Origin: Tardiphaga sp.
Lineage (GTDB): Bacteria > Pseudomonadota > Alphaproteobacteria > Rhizobiales > Xanthobacteraceae
Assembly (NCBI GenBank): GCA_028290765.1
Contig: JAQGJF010000042.1
Location: forward strand, 1-5,686
Reading direction: 5' to 3'
DNA: 5,686 bases
Shown here: positions 5,240 through 5,686 of the stretch, piece by piece
Numbering within the stretch: position 1 is the first letter of the stretch
Layout of the letters: each line of letters begins with the position of its first letter
Made by a program: the position numbers and the translations under genes
The notes under the pieces: generated by a model
Database searches by the model: none
Seen by the model: only the letters and a program-made list of their open reading frames with translations
What the model was told of the DNA's origin: nothing

Positions 5240-5509
5240 ATGACCACGAAAAACGTCGAATTTGACGGCTTTGGCGAACCGATCCCGGAGAGCCGGGTCG
5301 TGAAGAGCCAGGCGCTCCCCGTGGAGCCGCATGGATCGGTGTCGCGCTGGATGGTCCGTGCCGGCACCGGCATTTTCTGGTCGCTGGTCGTCGTGATCGT
5401 GGCGGCGCGCGCGGCCTATTTCAATCCGGGCTTTGCTGACCAGATTTCGCAGCTCTCGACCCAGTTGGCGGCGCTGTCGCGCTCCGCATTGTCGATCTTC
5501 GGGGTCTGA
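5240..5509 (+). CDS. Small single-span membrane protein, about 89 aa, function unknown
   Basis: From the ATG at 5240 the product has 89 residues. A polar N-terminal part contains FDGFGEPIPESRVVKSQALP (about 9-28). One hydrophobic span follows at about 42-60 (GTGIFWSLVVVIVAARAAYF), preceded by RWMVR, and then a C-terminal segment (QISQLSTQLAALSRSALSIF) able to form an amphipathic helix. The positive flank before the span suggests that the N-terminus is cytoplasmic. In-frame ATGs at 5210 and 5222 would add 10 or 6 residues; 5240 is preferred because GGA (5229-5231) lies 8 nt before it and the upstream ATGs fall in the inverted repeat, but this is weak support. It ends 4 nt before the stop of the convergent exporter gene. 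The composition and single membrane span look like a real protein, but I do not recognise a family. Confidence 0.6.
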   Translation: MTTKNVEFDGFGEPIPESRVVKSQALPVEPHGSVSRWMVRAGTGIFWSLVVVIVAARAAYFNPGFADQISQLSTQLAALSRSALSIFGV

Positions 5510-5513
5510 AGCG

Positions 5514-5686
5514 TCACACCAACAGGTGGACGATCCCGAGGCTGATCAAGAGCAGCAGCAGCAACGACAGCGTCACCGCGGCGGTGACCCGTCCGCCGAC
5601 CTTGCCGATGACGCGGACATCGACGCCCAATCCCAGCGCGGCCATCGAAATTACCGTCAGGAACGACGCCGTCTTCAAGAGCGGCG
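5514..5686 (-). CDS. YeiH-family putative sulfate exporter, C-terminal fragment (cut by right edge)
   Basis: This is the last 56 codons of a membrane protein whose beginning lies right of the window. The fragment reads LKTASFLTVISMAALGLGVD, then VRVIGKVGGRVTAAV, then a Leu-rich final helix and IVHLLV before TGA (5516-5514). The 'MAALGLGVD' segment, followed by a short Gly-containing loop and a last helix, is the usual C-terminal end of the YeiH/UPF0324 (PSE) family, often annotated as putative sulfate exporter. The exported substrate is not well established for most members. It converges with the small membrane-protein gene with a 4-nt gap and no terminator between them. Confidence 0.85.
   Translation of the reverse strand, partial: PLLKTASFLTVISMAALGLGVDVRVIGKVGGRVTAAVTLSLLLLLLISLGIVHLLV

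Overview
The window looks like chromosomal DNA of an alphaproteobacterium of the Bradyrhizobium/Rhodopseudomonas group (Nitrobacteraceae). The pointers are high GC with strong third-position bias, intergenic palindromes of the CTCTCCCC...GGGGAGAG and CCTCATCCTGAGG...CCTCACCATGAGG types common in that group, and a 66-residue membrane-anchored protein of a kind I recall from Bradyrhizobium. This is inference from sequence reading; no database was searched.

Left half, minus strand: an ABC uptake operon of the spermidine/putrescine (Pot) type, read right to left. It has an ATPase with a C-terminal TOBE-like region (2780-1746), a Tat-exported periplasmic binding protein (1728-436) and the start of a membrane permease (194 to the left edge). 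ATPase and binding protein are 17 nt apart. The permease follows after a 241-nt gap holding two inverted copies of a palindromic repeat. The substrate cannot be fixed from sequence; a polyamine or another small organic cation or acid is typical of the family.

Upstream of the ATPase is the most informative non-coding signal: a near-consensus sigma-54 (RpoN) -24/-12 promoter at 2883-2867, minus strand, about 90 nt before the start codon. A 15-bp perfect dyad lies 9 nt upstream of it, and a 155-bp compound palindromic element further upstream. This suggests enhancer-dependent expression, plausibly linked to nitrogen status.

Centre: a 66-aa single-membrane-span protein on the minus strand (3501-3301) with a good Shine-Dalgarno.

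Right half: a complete M29-family metallo-aminopeptidase on the plus strand (3791-5047) with all six expected metal ligands. It is followed by a hairpin-rich region, a 10-bp perfect inverted repeat, and a small single-span membrane protein of about 89 aa (5240-5509). The latter converges, with a 4-nt gap, on the C-terminal end of a YeiH-type putative sulfate exporter (minus strand, cut by the right edge).

I see no phage, transposase, CRISPR, tRNA or rRNA. The genes are ordinary metabolic ones. The points worth following are regulatory (sigma-54 site, dyads, intra-operon repeat pair) and the two small membrane proteins.
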